A stretch of DNA of 64,000 bases. Origin: Staphylotrichum longicolle (taxonomy: Eukaryota; Ascomycota; Sordariomycetes; Sordariales; Chaetomiaceae). The notes beneath the pieces are model-generated. The model was not told the DNA's origin and searched no databases. It saw nothing but the letters and a program-made list of their open reading frames with translations. Both the position numbers and the translations under genes were made by a program. Shown one piece after another: positions 43,150-54,839 of the stretch (position 1 is its first letter; each line of letters starts with the position of its first letter). The stretch is taken from contig JAHCVI010000004.1 in NCBI GenBank assembly GCA_019096155.1, positions 930,001-994,000 of the forward strand, read 5' to 3'.

Positions 43150-44669
43150 ATGGGGTACTTTGACGAGTATGAACTGGATTCGCGTTTCAAGTCGACATTC
43201 GAAAGCTGGACTCCTGTGCATGGCTTCTACCACATTGTCTCAGATTGGGACCAACGGCGTACCATCTCGGTGTGCACCTCCGAAAAAAAGGACGAAGAGT
43301 TTGTCTTTGAGGCGCTCTATGAGCTTATCGATGAAATCCCGGCGGATGTTGTCAAGATCAAGGTCTCGAACGATTTCAAATTGCTATGGTCGTCTGCGGA
43401 CCCCGACGAGGACAGCGCCATGGTTCCTTTCTACCCAGGCCTTGCGCTTTTCCCGGGGCATCTACCAAAGATTCGCCGCTCGCAGCTCACCGAAATTGAA
43501 CGGCTTGGACTGCACGCCGACCACGTCACATACGAGCCCGCGTCTGGCGACGGGAGGCACGCCGTCTTCAAGTACTACACCAACGAAGGCAACGTCGCCA
43601 TGTTTTGGCACGAAATCAACTGTACCTTGCGAATTCCCAAGCACCCAAATATCGTGCCATTCGACCGCCTTGTCGTTGAGTCGGCCGGGCCCAGTTGCCC
43701 CGACCAGGTCGTTGGTTTCACGACCCCATTCATCCCAGGAGGAACTATTCGGGATAACGTCAGCCGCGTCTTCAGACTCAAACATGTCAGACAACTTACG
43801 ACGGTTCGTTGATCCCCCTTTCTTGACTGAAAGAAGTTCCCCTCCGGCTATTACCCCAAAGGCGAAGTGCAGAGCTACTTAGTCACGGCACGCACAACAG
43901 CTGCCGAAGTCCGCTCCAGTCGCCGGTGGCATTGAAAGGACGAGACGTTTCTCGGATGTGCTGTTAACCAACCCCCTTCAGGCCATAGACTACCTCAACC
44001 TGAGACTGGGCATCGTCCACGGCGACATCTGTCCCTGGAATCTCCTAATCGACCCCGAGACTGACGATCTCAAAGTCTTCGACTTCAACTTAGGTGCCAA
44101 GCTTGGCTGGGAAGGTGACGTGGCCCACGGGAGGACGTTCCAATACGAGGAAGCCCGCAACGATGTGAAGCTCGCCATCTTCACCCTCTACGAGATCATC
44201 ACACGCGACCTGTCGTTTCGCGAGGAGAATTACCCCGAGGAGCTTGATGTCTCCATGGTGATGGACAAGGAAGACTGGGAGAAGCATCCCGATGTCCGCC
44301 TGGAGGAGGGTGTCGCAGTCTCTGAGTATCGACAAGTCCTGGAGGACTGGGTCAGGGCTCGGAAGACAGTGGACGCTGAGTTAACGCACTACAAGCAGGC
44401 GCCGGATTACATTGACTGGCCTCCGGTACCCGAGTTTCCGCTGGTCGATTGCGCGGGGAGTATGATGCGGCGGAGAGCACAGATGCGGCAGGGAATGGTC
44501 CGACGGGGCGAGCCATTTATCAAATGGTGCGTCACTGGTGTTTTGTTCCATTTCTCCAACAGTATGGCAACAAGTTCTGACATTTGACTCTAGGGTACGT
44601 CCGCCGACTAGCCACCTTCCTCTGCCCGCGGGACAGCGCCTCCTTGCTACAGGAGAGATAGTCTCGTGA
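43150..44669 (+). CDS. Fungal protein kinase-like protein with DFN motif
   Basis: Exons 43150-43803, 43982-44526 and 44594-44669 give 424 residues. The first intron is long for this window (178 nt, donor GTTCGT). An N-terminal region of about 130 residues precedes the kinase-like fold. AVFKYY may hold the ATP-binding Lys and WHEINCTLRIPKHPNIVPF the alphaC Glu region. The catalytic loop reads GIVHGDICPWNLLID (HGD in place of HRD) and the metal motif is DFN, not DFG. The end PFIKWVRPP is typical of a family of fungal kinase-like proteins often annotated only by fold. Activity is uncertain. It converges on another kinase-like gene 197 bases away. Confidence 0.8.
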
Positions 44670-44866
44670 TAGTTCGTTAAAATCAAGAGCCATCGCCACC
44701 TTCGGTCACCGTGACGCAGCCCATGAAAATGATACTTCGAGAAACCGAGAGGCTACGGTGCGATGAGGCGGCGATTGGCAAATGGCTGCTTGTGTGAAAA
44801 GGTCCAATGGTGGCTGGGGGGCTATGTCTCGGTCTGAATAGTGTCGTCAGTATCTTGTGTCGGCAC

Positions 44867-45922
44867 TCAAGGTTCAATAACGTATGGTGGACCGTGGAGG
44901 TCGTGTTCCAGGAACGCTTCCACCGCCTCCAAGTCAGATTCCCACTTCCGCCAGTCGTGCCTTCTCGGATCGACTCCGTAGCCGTCATCGTCATTCTCGC
45001 CAACGACGGATGCCATCAGCGCCTCAGGCAGATCCACCTCCTTCCACCAGCCGTTTGCTGTGCTGAAATCAAAAATGGCCTCTTGGAGGTCACAAGGATC
45101 ACGCTGTCTCTGGCGTTGGAGGTACATGGGGCTGATGTGTTCGAGGGATGGATGAGGCGCCGTCCATGCGCGGCTGAAGTCTATGAGTTTGCCACCGAGG
45201 TAGTTGCCCACGGTGATGTCTCTGATGAGAATGCCGAGTTTATGGAGATCCTCGACATCGTTCCACATTATCTCCACATCGGCGGCCGTGAAATGGTTCT
45301 GGTCGGTTGCCAAATCCTTGACAATGGCATGGACTGGGCGGTCGGAAAATAAGGGCTCGTCTCTCCGGCAGAAGGGATCGTCGTCAGGTTTATCATTCGG
45401 ATTCGCGGGCTTGGACCTTTTTCCGACCTCGAGCTCCTGCTCTGGGGTGAGTAACAGGTAACCATGGGCACGGACGGCCAGATCTTCTCGGATTTCCTCC
45501 TTTAGCCGACCATACACTCGGGACTCGCAGCTGAAAGGCTGGAAATAGTCGACCCACAGTTGCGGAGTTCTGAGAGGGCGGGTGAGATAGCTGCCCACGG
45601 TTTCTTGCAGCCAACCAACTGACTGGAACCGGAACTAGCATCAGAAAGTAACTATAAGCATCTCCATACGTTCTCTCGTTGGGTGTTCCAACGACAAGCG
45701 GGCGGTCCCTCAGGTGTTACGGACCACTTTGAGCGCGTAGCAGGGTTCTTCCCCATTTATCCGGACCTTCCAGACAAAAGAGTCCATATTCTCAGCTTGG
45801 TTGCCGAGCTCCTCGATGAATTCAATTTCTGCGTGAGCTGTCGGCGTGAAAGGCGCCAGCTTTGGACCGGGGAGTTGAGGCAGCGGTTGGGGTGGCTTTC
45901 TGGAGGACGAGGGAGACTTCAT
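44867..45922 (-). CDS. FTA2-like kinase-fold protein
   Basis: Minus-strand exons 45922-45725 and 45634-44867 give 321 residues; intron 45635-45724 joins YALKV to FRFQSVGW in frame. Landmarks are LPGPKLAPF, IEFIEELG, a possible ATP-site Lys in YALKV, FQPFSCESRVYGRL, DLAVRAHGYLLL, a catalytic-loop-like LIRDITVGNYLGG and LIDFS in place of DFG. This matches the family annotated as kinetochore Sim4 complex subunit FTA2, which in filamentous fungi is large and divergent, so a kinetochore role must not be assumed. The glycine loop is not obvious. It could be a pseudokinase. It is convergent with the plus-strand kinase-like gene. Confidence 0.75.
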
Positions 45923-46685
45923 GATGAAGCCGTTGTAGATTTTTTGACTTGTCCAGCTGAAACTGCAGGCTGGGCGAGATGCGATCGCCGCCGATGCACT
46001 GGCTGAATGAGAGGGCGGATAGGCTCGCTAGGTACCTAGTGCAACCTTGACGCTCAGCTGCTAGGGATCGGGAGCAGTCGACAGACTGAGGTTGTGAAAC
46101 GTCTCAAAGAATCCAAACCTTGATTACTCTGGCTCCGATGGTCTTGCTGAAACAAGGAGACTGCGCCAGCTTTGTTGTGGAGGCTTCGCAGTAGGTACCG
46201 GCTTGCGCACGCGTGGCGCGCAGGCAGCCATTGATGGATCCACAAACCAACAAGCGTTTTGTTATTACCTTACCACGTGAGCGAAGTGTGTTGGTCCTTT
46301 TGGCATGGGAACTCCAGGCCCCGTTGGCCGTGCCAACGAGGAAACATTGACCGCCCAATTTCTCACACAAGGCAATTTTTTACACGTTTCCAAGCAACTC
46401 CGGTTCATCTCAGGTTAACTGTGGTGTCCCAAACCTGGAAGGAAGAGTCCAATAGGTTGCTGTCAAAATTCTCAGTAAACAATAGTACCCCATATACGCC
46501 ATGTTACCCATCCACTGCCGAGGAGCAGGTTAAAGTCATCCGGCCCGTCTGCTCCTAGACCCCCCGTCGTCACCCTTCCGCAGGCAGTAGTCGCTCACCG
46601 CGACGACAATAAGAACACCGTGTATTGCCCTTCAGGAATCACCTTCAGCCCCTGAAATTCAGCGTGCAAGCACTGGGGACCCGAC
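45923..46685. other. Intergenic, 0.76 kb
   Basis: No gene is seen. The 12-bp palindrome CTAGGTACCTAG lies at 46028-46039. Confidence 0.45.
46028..46039. repeat. Palindrome CTAGGTACCTAG
   Basis: A perfect 12-bp inverted repeat centred on GGTACC, about 105 bases upstream of the FTA2-like start. Confidence 0.6.
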
Positions 46686-47148
46686 TTACAACGTTGTGTA
46701 TATCAGGTAAAAATGGGTGTGAAAAATCGGGGGATTCGGACGGATGAGACTCTTTTCAAAGTGAGACCAAGCGGTAACAAAGTCAGAGGCAATGCTCGCG
46801 GCCAGTAATATGACAATGACAGTGTCTGATATAACCACACATGGAGGCGCCACGTAAACATAACGCAGTCGGCGGCCGTGGTCAGCTAGGTTCACCACTT
46901 GGCTGGTGTTGAGCAGGATTGCGCAGCTGATCTAGACGCCATGCGTGTGGTTAGCTTGCGAGCAGGAAAACCGAGCGAACCTAGGGCAAGGACGAAGATA
47001 CTCCAGCATATCTGACGCCATTCGTGTAGCCCGTTGTCACGCTCATGTAGATGAGGACAACCAATACAGCAATCTCGAAGAGAAGGGCAAGCACTCTGGA
47101 AAGAAGATGGACCACAGTCATGGGGCCGAGTGACAGCAGTTTCGGCAT
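46686..47148 (-). CDS. Small integral membrane protein, split gene
   Basis: Minus-strand exons 47148-47002 and 46931-46686 give 130 residues. The intron 46932-47001 has a GTATCT donor, a GCTAAC branch site and a TAG acceptor, and it is in phase 0. A stop codon lies two codons upstream of the start. Three hydrophobic segments are visible: LALLFEIAVLVVLIYMSV, a weaker ISCAILLNTSQVV, and CVVISDTVIVILLAASIAS. The pattern resembles small fungal four-helix membrane proteins of the MARVEL-like type, but the fourth helix is not seen, so a further 3' exon may exist. No function is known. The hydrophobic reading, intact splice signals and upstream stop are the evidence. Confidence 0.55.
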
Positions 47149-48657
47149 TGTTCAGTCCTGAGCGGCGTCGCAGACTTGAATGGGGCTGATTACAATACGC
47201 TGGCACAAAGGAGTTGAAGTTAGAAGAAGACCAAAAGACGGCGTTGCTGAAACAAAACCGCGAAGCCGGGTAAACTGCTGGAACAGCTCTTCGAAAAGGC
47301 TGTGCCCTGGAAACCGGCCAATTTTCCGGTCCAATCCGAGCCTTGATTGCAACGGCAGCAGATTTTAAGATGACCTGCTCTCGGTTCGTGTCCAATCCCC
47401 TGAGTTGGGGGCCTTAAAGAACCCAAATATTTCGGACAATGTAACCTCTTCCCGACGCTGCCCGCCAACAACTTATGTCGGCTGCAGTGGCAGTGCAAAG
47501 TGAAGCCGTCCCCAGTCACCTTTCAATTCATACATAGCTCGAAAGCAAGAGAACTTAATCTACGATTTCCATACATATATTTAGCGGCGTAAGGCACAAC
47601 ACGGGTCTCTCCGACTGGGTCGATGTCGGAAACAAGGTCAACGACAAGGTCAACGACAAGGTTGCGTGTTTCAATTCAGAACATACAAGACGTCACCTTC
47701 CAAACAATGTGGAATCTGCGCGGCGCCCTCACGAACCTGTGGTGTACTGGAAGGCATTCTTCAGTCTTCACTGCTCCCAACTTTTTAGGCTCAGTACCTT
47801 ATCATGTATGTCGACGGCCAGCACATTCACCAACCGTACCGTGATTCTGTTATTTGCCTTGGTGTTTCTCATGATGGCCGTCAGCTCACAAGTTGCCAGC
47901 CGGAACCCCTGTGGGCGGCAGGATAAGTACCAAGCAACTCGGACTGGGCCATGAAAGGACGGTCCTTTGACCCACCACGCCAACCTCAAGGCTCGGTTCG
48001 GTGGGACCACTGCCGGGGGCTTGCGAGGGTTTGCGAGCAATTGGCAGTGACGTGGATCAGAAAGTCGGGGTTTGAGGGGTTACAGCAAATAGAATGCTTG
48101 CCCACATTTTGACAGGACTAACCCCGGAGGGAACCTCGGCACCGAAGTGTGGGGGAGATCGACCAAAAGTCACGCGGCCTCTTTGGGGATGGACAATGGC
48201 CGCCCAACAGCATATCGCAAGCTAAGCCACTTTCGGGGCACCCAAGAGCTGTTTGTTGATTCTTCCCTGGACACAGACCAGGCGGAGAGGGGTTGCTGCC
48301 CTCTCGGCCTCACATCACACATGTGATGCGGCAAGGCACTAGTTCCAAATCCTGCTGTCGGTGCCATTGTTGATAGCATCGCACAGATCCTCACGCCGGT
48401 TGGATTGTCTGTTGGAGCAACCCAAATTCCAAGATCGGACATCGGTTGTGACCTCCACTGATTAGCGTCGTTCACCGTCAGGCTCACGCTGACTTATTAT
48501 CCTGAGACGCACGTAAATCTGGCCGTGGGGTCCGCCAGTCCGCAGTGCGTCTGTGCCTCCTGCCTTGTGGACCACTCCTGGCAACACCATCACTCAACGC
48601 CAGCCCCATACTTGGCGGTTTGTCTTGCATCTTTGAAACAGTCGTTGTGTCGAAGTC
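47149..48657. other. Intergenic, 1.5 kb
   Basis: No supported gene is present. Antisense frames near 47.2-47.5 kb are not convincing. A short GGTCAACGACAA direct repeat occurs near 47636-47660. Confidence 0.4.
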
Positions 48658-50039
48658 ATGGCCAACCGATCCGGCGTCAGTCCAGAAGGGTCCACAGCAC
48701 AAGGGGCAGAGACTCGACCAAGCAGACTCCACGATGTGGCCTCGTCGTCCTTCGATGATGGTGACGATGGTGACGATGGTGTCAATGACAAGGAGCAGGC
48801 GGCCACAGCTACGAAGTGGCAGAGGTTGAAGCAACATTTCCGGCGCAGATGGTGGATGTACTTGATCGCACTCATCATTTTGCTCGCGATATTGCTTCCA
48901 ATCCTGTAAGTGCATGTCTAGGAGCCAAACAAACCAACCTCCCGTCTAACTGTGGGTAAAGGTTCAAAGTCATCATCCCAGTCATCATCAAAAATATTGT
49001 CGATGACCAGGAGCTGCCCGTGAAAGGGGGCGCGCTCAACTTCACCGCTCCAACGCGTCTCCATATCAATCTCAACACTTCGCTAGACACGCCGCTCGGG
49101 GTCAAGATCGATCCCCTCCCATTGAGCCTACTCCAGCCACCAGTCGACGGCGAAGATGACGCGGGGAAACCATTTTTGACGCTGCAGATGCCAGAGCAGC
49201 ACATCAAGCACGAAACCGAGGTTATCATCCCGGATCAAATCGTCGACATCCAGGACCAAACAGAGCTTGTCGCATGGTTCAACAAGTTCTTCGACAGCGA
49301 GACGGTCGAGCTCCGCATCAAGGGAGATGACTTGAGCGCCCATCTCGCGGCGCTGCACTACACCGTCGACTTGGACAAGACCATCAGGGTTCCAGGGCTC
49401 AACTACCTCAAAGGCTTCGGCGTGCAAGACATGCAATTCACCATCCCGCCACCGCCCTCCGGCCACAACATGAAGGGGCGTCTCATCATCCCCAACGCCG
49501 GCGTCCTGACCCTGGGCATGGGCAACGTGTCCTTCAACGTCATGGCCGGCGACATCAACCTCGGGATCGTCTACATCAACAACCTCGACCTGAAGCCGGG
49601 CAACAACACGCCGCCCTTTGAGGGCGACTTCTACTTTGACGCGCTGGTGCCCAACCTCGCGGCCTTCATGGACTCGCAGCGCGGCGCCCTCGCCGAGGGC
49701 ATGATCGAGCTCAACGCCACGGGCAACTCGACCTTCCACAACGGCCAGCGCATCCCCTACGCCGAGGGCGTGCTCAACAAGAAGCACATCCCCTTCCGCA
49801 TCCCGGCCACGACGCTGATTCTCAACGTCGTCAGCGGCGTGCTGGCGGGCGGGACGGACGGGACGAAACTTCCGCTGCTTGATACGCTCGGTGATGTGCT
49901 GGGGAACAAGACGCTGTTTGGGCAGATGAGGCATTTGGCGGGGCTGGAGGGGTGGTGGGAACCACCCCCAAGAAAAGAGACGGCGGCACAGCAGGAGGTG
50001 GATCGATTTCAGGCTTGGTTGCGACATTGCATCGAATGA
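48658..50039 (+). CDS. DUF3712-like single-pass membrane protein
   Basis: Exons 48658-48905 and 48962-50039 give 441 residues. The N-terminal cytosolic part is acidic (SSSFDDGDDGDDGVND, from a GATGGTGAC DNA repeat) and is followed by basic residues and one membrane helix (WMYLIALIILLAILLPIL). The large outer domain contains LNFTAPTRLHINLNTSLDTP, HIKHETEVIIPDQIV and LTLGMGNVSFNVMAGDINLG. This matches my memory of the fungal DUF3712 family, whose ectodomain resembles LEA-type beta sandwiches. Several N-x-S/T sites fit a lumenal or extracellular domain. Function is unknown; vacuole or cell-surface location is possible. A 394-codon antisense frame over this gene is a shadow. Confidence 0.8.
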
Positions 50040-51065
50040 GAATAAGAAATGATGAAACCAGACACCACAGTAATATGATTTGTTTTTAAGAGCAATGCTT
50101 TGCCGTGAAGAACCATCGCCGTGTCTGATAGTCTTAGGAACTACCCACTTTCGTTTCCCAGATGCTCGAATCCCTGAGGGGCTATCCGACAGGTCTGGAT
50201 GGCAGACTCGGGCGTACGGAGTGTTTGCTTTGTTCATCTCAAAAAGCACCCCTAAAAGGGAAATGCGGATGGTGATGCGGCTCTTTTTTGGCAAGATTGG
50301 CTGCACCTGCACCCCGGAACCGGGATACTTGTACGCTTCAACTTTTAATTTGTGTTCGGGGTATTCTACTTCTCGCTAATGCACCCGATTCGCGCGCATG
50401 CTTCATTCTTTGAGGCAGAATAACTCTCATGTAACCCTGGTACTGGGGCCCGGTATCTGGTGGGATTTGACAGTTACTCCTATCCCGGATCCGAATGAAA
50501 GTCGGCAACTGACTACGGCTCTTGCTTGCACAGTCAGACAAGAGGACTATCATTCAGACTCTCGAAATGAGGAAAACTTTGACTGTTTTTGCTCTAAGTC
50601 AACATCAATTCTTTTTGTTTCGCACACTCCGTTTCCCTAGGTACCTACCTACCTAGCCATCATCCCCTTTTTACACTGTTTCATGGGTGGTTTGTGCGGG
50701 GCCGCGTCCTCGCTTGTTGTGAACCAGTCAGACCCTACTGGCGCGCCTCTGAAGATGTTGCCCTTGAATATTACCCGCTAGAACCGGGTCCGCCCTGACT
50801 TCAATGGCTGTCTCACTTTTGCTTTCCTTGGTTAAGAGCCCGTAACTATGGTAAGCTCTTTGTACAGCACAGTGATCGTAATTAGCCGGTTACTACACCC
50901 CATTGTCCACGATCCGGCAACCTTTGCCGTTAGCGTCAGGTACCAGAGATGGCAGCTATAAATGGCGAACAAAGCTCGGCCTGGGTGATACACTTCCATT
51001 GTAGGGCAGTCTGTTTTCTCGCGAGCAGCACGACTGATTTCTAGTCTGTCTTTGTGTTTGTGATC
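50040..51065. other. Intergenic, 1.0 kb
   Basis: No gene is seen. CTAGGTACC followed by two ACCT repeats lies near 50637-50655. Confidence 0.45.
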
Positions 51066-51941
51066 ATGCAATTCTTCGGGTTCGCGGTCCTCGCTGGGCT
51101 CGCCGCCATTACATCGGCGCAGAAGGTCAAAGTTCGTGAGTGGACACCTCGAAGTTGACCATGGAAATGGGTGGTTGGGGATTGGAGCTGACATTACCGG
51201 GCGTGGATGGAACGAAGTGCTCCTCGGCGACTCCATCACTGAGATCACATGCTGGAGACCCCTGGTATGGAACCAAATCACGTCTGCTGGGCTGGCCAAC
51301 AGTGTCGACTTCGTCGGCAGCATGAACGACCTCCAAGGGAAATGTTCAAGACCTGCTGGCTTTGATCCCAACCACGAGGGCCACTCGGGCTGGCAGGCGT
51401 ACGACATTGCCAAAAACAACATCCAGGGCTGGGTCCAGAGCACCAAGCCGGATATTGTCCAGTTCATGCTCGGCACCAACGACGTCAACATTGGCAAGCG
51501 CAACGTCCAGACCATTATCGATGCGTATACCACCATGCTTAATGCCATGCGGGCCGCCAACCCGAACGTCAAAGTCATTGTAAGACCCGGCAATGTTTCC
51601 TCTCACCATCTGGACCAATCGCTAACGTGTCTCTCTAGGTGGACAAGCTGATCCCGACAAGCTGGAGTGATGCGACCGTTGAGGGAGTCAACACTGCCAT
51701 CCCCGGCTGGGTACAGGCTCACACCACGACGCAATCGCCCATCGTCATTGCTGACTGTTCGCGTGCTGCCGGCTTCACCAACGCTATGCTGCAGGGTGAC
51801 GGCGTCCATCCCAATGACCAGGGTGATCAGTTTATCGCAAAGCAGGTTGGACCCAAGCTGATCCAGTTTATCAACGACGTTCGGGGCGCGTCTGGTAACT
51901 CATCTGGCGGTGTATCGGGGCGATGCGCTGAGCATAAGTGA
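51066..51941 (+). CDS. Secreted SGNH esterase, CE3 acetylxylan esterase type
   Basis: Exons 51066-51135, 51218-51579 and 51639-51941 give 244 residues. The signal peptide is MQFFGFAVLAGLAAITSAQ. SGNH blocks are in order: block I LLGDSITE with Ser29, the Gly region FVGSMNDLQG, block III MLGTNDV, and block V GDGVHPNDQGDQF with the Asp and His. The segments CWRPLVWNQI and NHEGHSGWQAYDIA are typical of carbohydrate esterase family 3. The enzyme probably removes acetyl groups from xylan outside the cell, complementing the other wall-degrading enzymes here. No binding module is attached. Both introns keep frame. Confidence 0.9.
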
Positions 51942-52096
51942 ATGAACCAGCATATATTCGTGGGAAAACTACACACTTGATACTCGCAGCGTGCTGCTAC
52001 CCTGTCCACTATCAATGTATCTCATCTCATACAAATGATACGTCACTCAGGTATTCATGCCTCACACTCGCCGCGATGGTGCCAGCAGTTTCAACT

Positions 52097-53979
52097 TCAC
52101 CGCCGCCCGACAGTCTGTGGATTCTCAAACACCCCTCCCTTATCCCAAACCCTCTTGAGTTCCACCAACCGGTCGTAATTCCCCTTCCAATACCTCCTGC
52201 CCGCCGCCCCATGGTCCCCGAGAGTCGGATCGGCGTAGTTGTAATACATGCCCAGCTTCTGCCCCTCCGTCTTCTCCACGATGTCTGGTGTTCACCCACG
52301 GAATGCCGACGTCGGACGGGTAAGCGGCGTCGGCGCCGACCGTGTCGCCCAGCTCCCAGAGGAAGAGGGAGGACCGGTGTGCGTAGGAGGTGCTCTGGGA
52401 GGGGAAGTCGTTGGACATGGCCGAGTTGGGGCCACCGATGGCGCTGACGATCCAGAGCCATGACTAGAGAGGGTAAAGGGGGTTGTATGTCAGCGGGATG
52501 GGAATCTTCGTGAGGGGAGGGGACTGGATCACTGCACAAGAGCGGAGGACTTACCCGGTTTGTATTCGTCTGAGGTGCGTTTGAAACGGCGAGCATGAGT
52601 GCGTCGATTGTTGCATTGGACAGTTTGTCCGTCACCATGCTCTTGAAGAACTTTTGCGACGGCGGTGATTAGCGAACAAAACAGAGAACGATTCAAAAAT
52701 GTGAAGGGGCGAATGAACTCGGTACTTACGCCATTCGTGTGCTAGACGAGGAGAGAACATCAGTTAGTAACACGCCTCTCAAGAGATTGCAGCCTACACC
52801 CGGCAAGACTTCCCACTCACAATCTGGTCGTCGGGCCCTGACTCAAGCGGCTCAGCGTCAGGCAGCGAAAACAACAGAGCATTGTTGTTTGCGTAGAGAA
52901 GCGAGTCCATGTAGCTGACCGACGTGACTGCCGGGTAGTTTAGAAAGTCGATGAATCCTCCCAAGGCCATGACGGGTCGTTGAACGGTTTGATGAACTTC
53001 TCATAATCGGCCTTGGAGCCGTGATAAGCGCCCTCAAACAGGAAGATGGTTCCCTGGGTCCCGATAAAAGTCCCAGAACTGATCACTACCCGGATGTTCA
53101 TCTCCCTCGGTCTCGCCTTGGACGCGACATAGTCTTGGTAGATTTGCCAGCCGGCTTTGGCTTGTGTCAAATTCCACGCAAATGGAGTGTAGAAGAGTTG
53201 AATCTCTGGAGGCTGGGGAATTGTGCGGAACTTGAAGCGGGTGGCAATGCCGAAGGACATGCCCGCGCCCCTGAGGCCCCAGAAGAGCTCTGGGTTCTGG
53301 GTCTTGGAGGCAGTGACGACGGCGCTGTTGGCTGTCACCATCTGGACCTCTTCCAGGTAATCCAGGAACAGGCCGTGGTTGTGGGTTGAGTAGCCCCAGC
53401 CTCCGTGGAGAACGTGGCCGCCGACTCCGACCCTGTTTATTCGTTAGCACTTGTACCCTGGTGTTACTTTATTAATCGGGGGTGAGGGGAGTTATACTTT
53501 GGACAAACACCGTGAGGAATTGCCCGCTTTCCATGGGCATCCAACGCGATGGCCAAATTCCCAAGTTTGGCACCTGGGCCAACCGTAGCAATCTGAGTGC
53601 GGCTGTCGATGATGGTCTGGTTAAGGAACTTGAGGTCAATCACCAGGTGTCCATCTTCTCCGCCAATCCCGTGAGAGCCGTAGTTATGACCGCCGGATCG
53701 AGCATTGACTTTTACGCCATTTTTACGACCACAAGCGACGGCAGCTTGAACATGCGCCACTGTAGCGGGGAGAGCGATGGCGCGTGGCGTGAATGGGAGA
53801 CGGAGGTTGTGAGGGCTGGAGGACGTTGCGAATTCTGGGGTTCCCGGAAGTGCTTGCGGAACGCCGGCAGCCGTGAGACATTGGATGACCTTGTCGGTTC
53901 GGGGTTCTAAGGAGGAGTCTCCCAGACAGTAGTGGGTTCCCAGGCCGAGGGCCAACAAGACCCCTAAAGGGGTAAACAT
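52097..53979 (-). pseudogene. Berberine-bridge-type FAD oxidase with two frameshifts
   Basis: Minus-strand exons 53979-53498, 53432-52821, 52741-52730, 52650-52555 and 52463-52097. The start at 53979 gives a signal peptide (MFTPLGVLLALGLGTHYCLG); an upstream in-frame Met is at 54036. The FAD domain shows SGGHNYGSHG and, after the first intron, HGVCPKVGVGGHVLHGGWG, the His and Cys expected to bind FAD covalently twice. The third exon is only 12 nt (HTNG). Frame breaks occur near 52968 (PFNDPS to MALGGFIDFLNYP) and near 52285 (GIPWVN to DIVEKTEGQKLGMYYNYADP). Each is one net base. Intact relatives oxidise alcohols, sugars or alkaloids. Gene decay and sequence error are both possible. Confidence 0.78.
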
Positions 53980-54839
53980 GGTGTCTGTCGTGTTGAACAA
54001 AGAGCATGTTGACAACAAGACTTGAGGAAGAACCATTTTTGAAGTCTTGAACTCCGGGTTGCTCGGAGTCTTCGCACTCAGTCGGCGTAGTCGCTTACGC
54101 AACACAGGATGAGCTATGAGAGCGTTAGGTGTCAATGAAAGTTAACCGCGATCCTTCACTGATCCTCCACTAATCCTGACTTAGCGAACTTGCTCGGCGG
54201 CCGATGCTCCGTGTCTCTATTGAGCTCGCGTAGTGCCTAGGGGAAGGAGATGCACAACTTGATTGAACGGAAGGTGTGGAGACACCAGGAGAGTCGGCAA
54301 CCGGTGGCCGAGCCCTGGGGGTTCAACTAGGGTTCATCGGGCGTAAGAAGGACCGATGCCGGGATCAAGACATCAGTGAGATGCAGAGTCCTCATGCGGT
54401 CGAGTATTTTCTCCAATCATGACCTCGCTGGGTGCAGGGTCTTTGAGAAGCGGGGGTAGAAGGAACTTTCGCAGACATTGCAGAACGGGGATTGAAGAGT
54501 AAACCCAAACTTGAAGTATTGCGTTGGTTAATGCACGCCAAACTAAGGTAGAAGAAAGTATGAGAAGAAAGAAAGGTAAAGGCTTCGTGTGATCTTTCGG
54601 CTCTAGATTCAGGCATTCTTCTCGAAGCATCCGTCCCATTAGATCAAGGTTCCTTACGTAGGTACCTGAGGGTAGATCACTGGACCCTCTGTCAGCCGGT
54701 AACAAAACAGATACTCAGGCACCGAGTCAGAAAGCGCTTGAAATGGAGAACGGGCGCAAGTTTATGACGTTTCTAACCTCTATGACAATGCATTTTTCTC
54801 ATGGCCCATCGCCGAGTCCAATCCTGACCCATCACACTC
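53980..54839. other. Intergenic, 0.86 kb
   Basis: No gene is seen. An ACGTAGGTACCTGAGG motif lies near 54657. Confidence 0.45.

Noticed and set aside
43804..43981. Extra exon inside the long first intron of the DFN kinase-like gene (SGYYPKGEVQSY)
   Set aside because: No pair of splice sites includes it without breaking the conserved join TTAIDYLNL.
49128..50312. 394-codon minus-strand frame over the DUF3712-like gene
   Set aside because: It is the antisense of a well-supported plus-strand gene, with no domain or signal.
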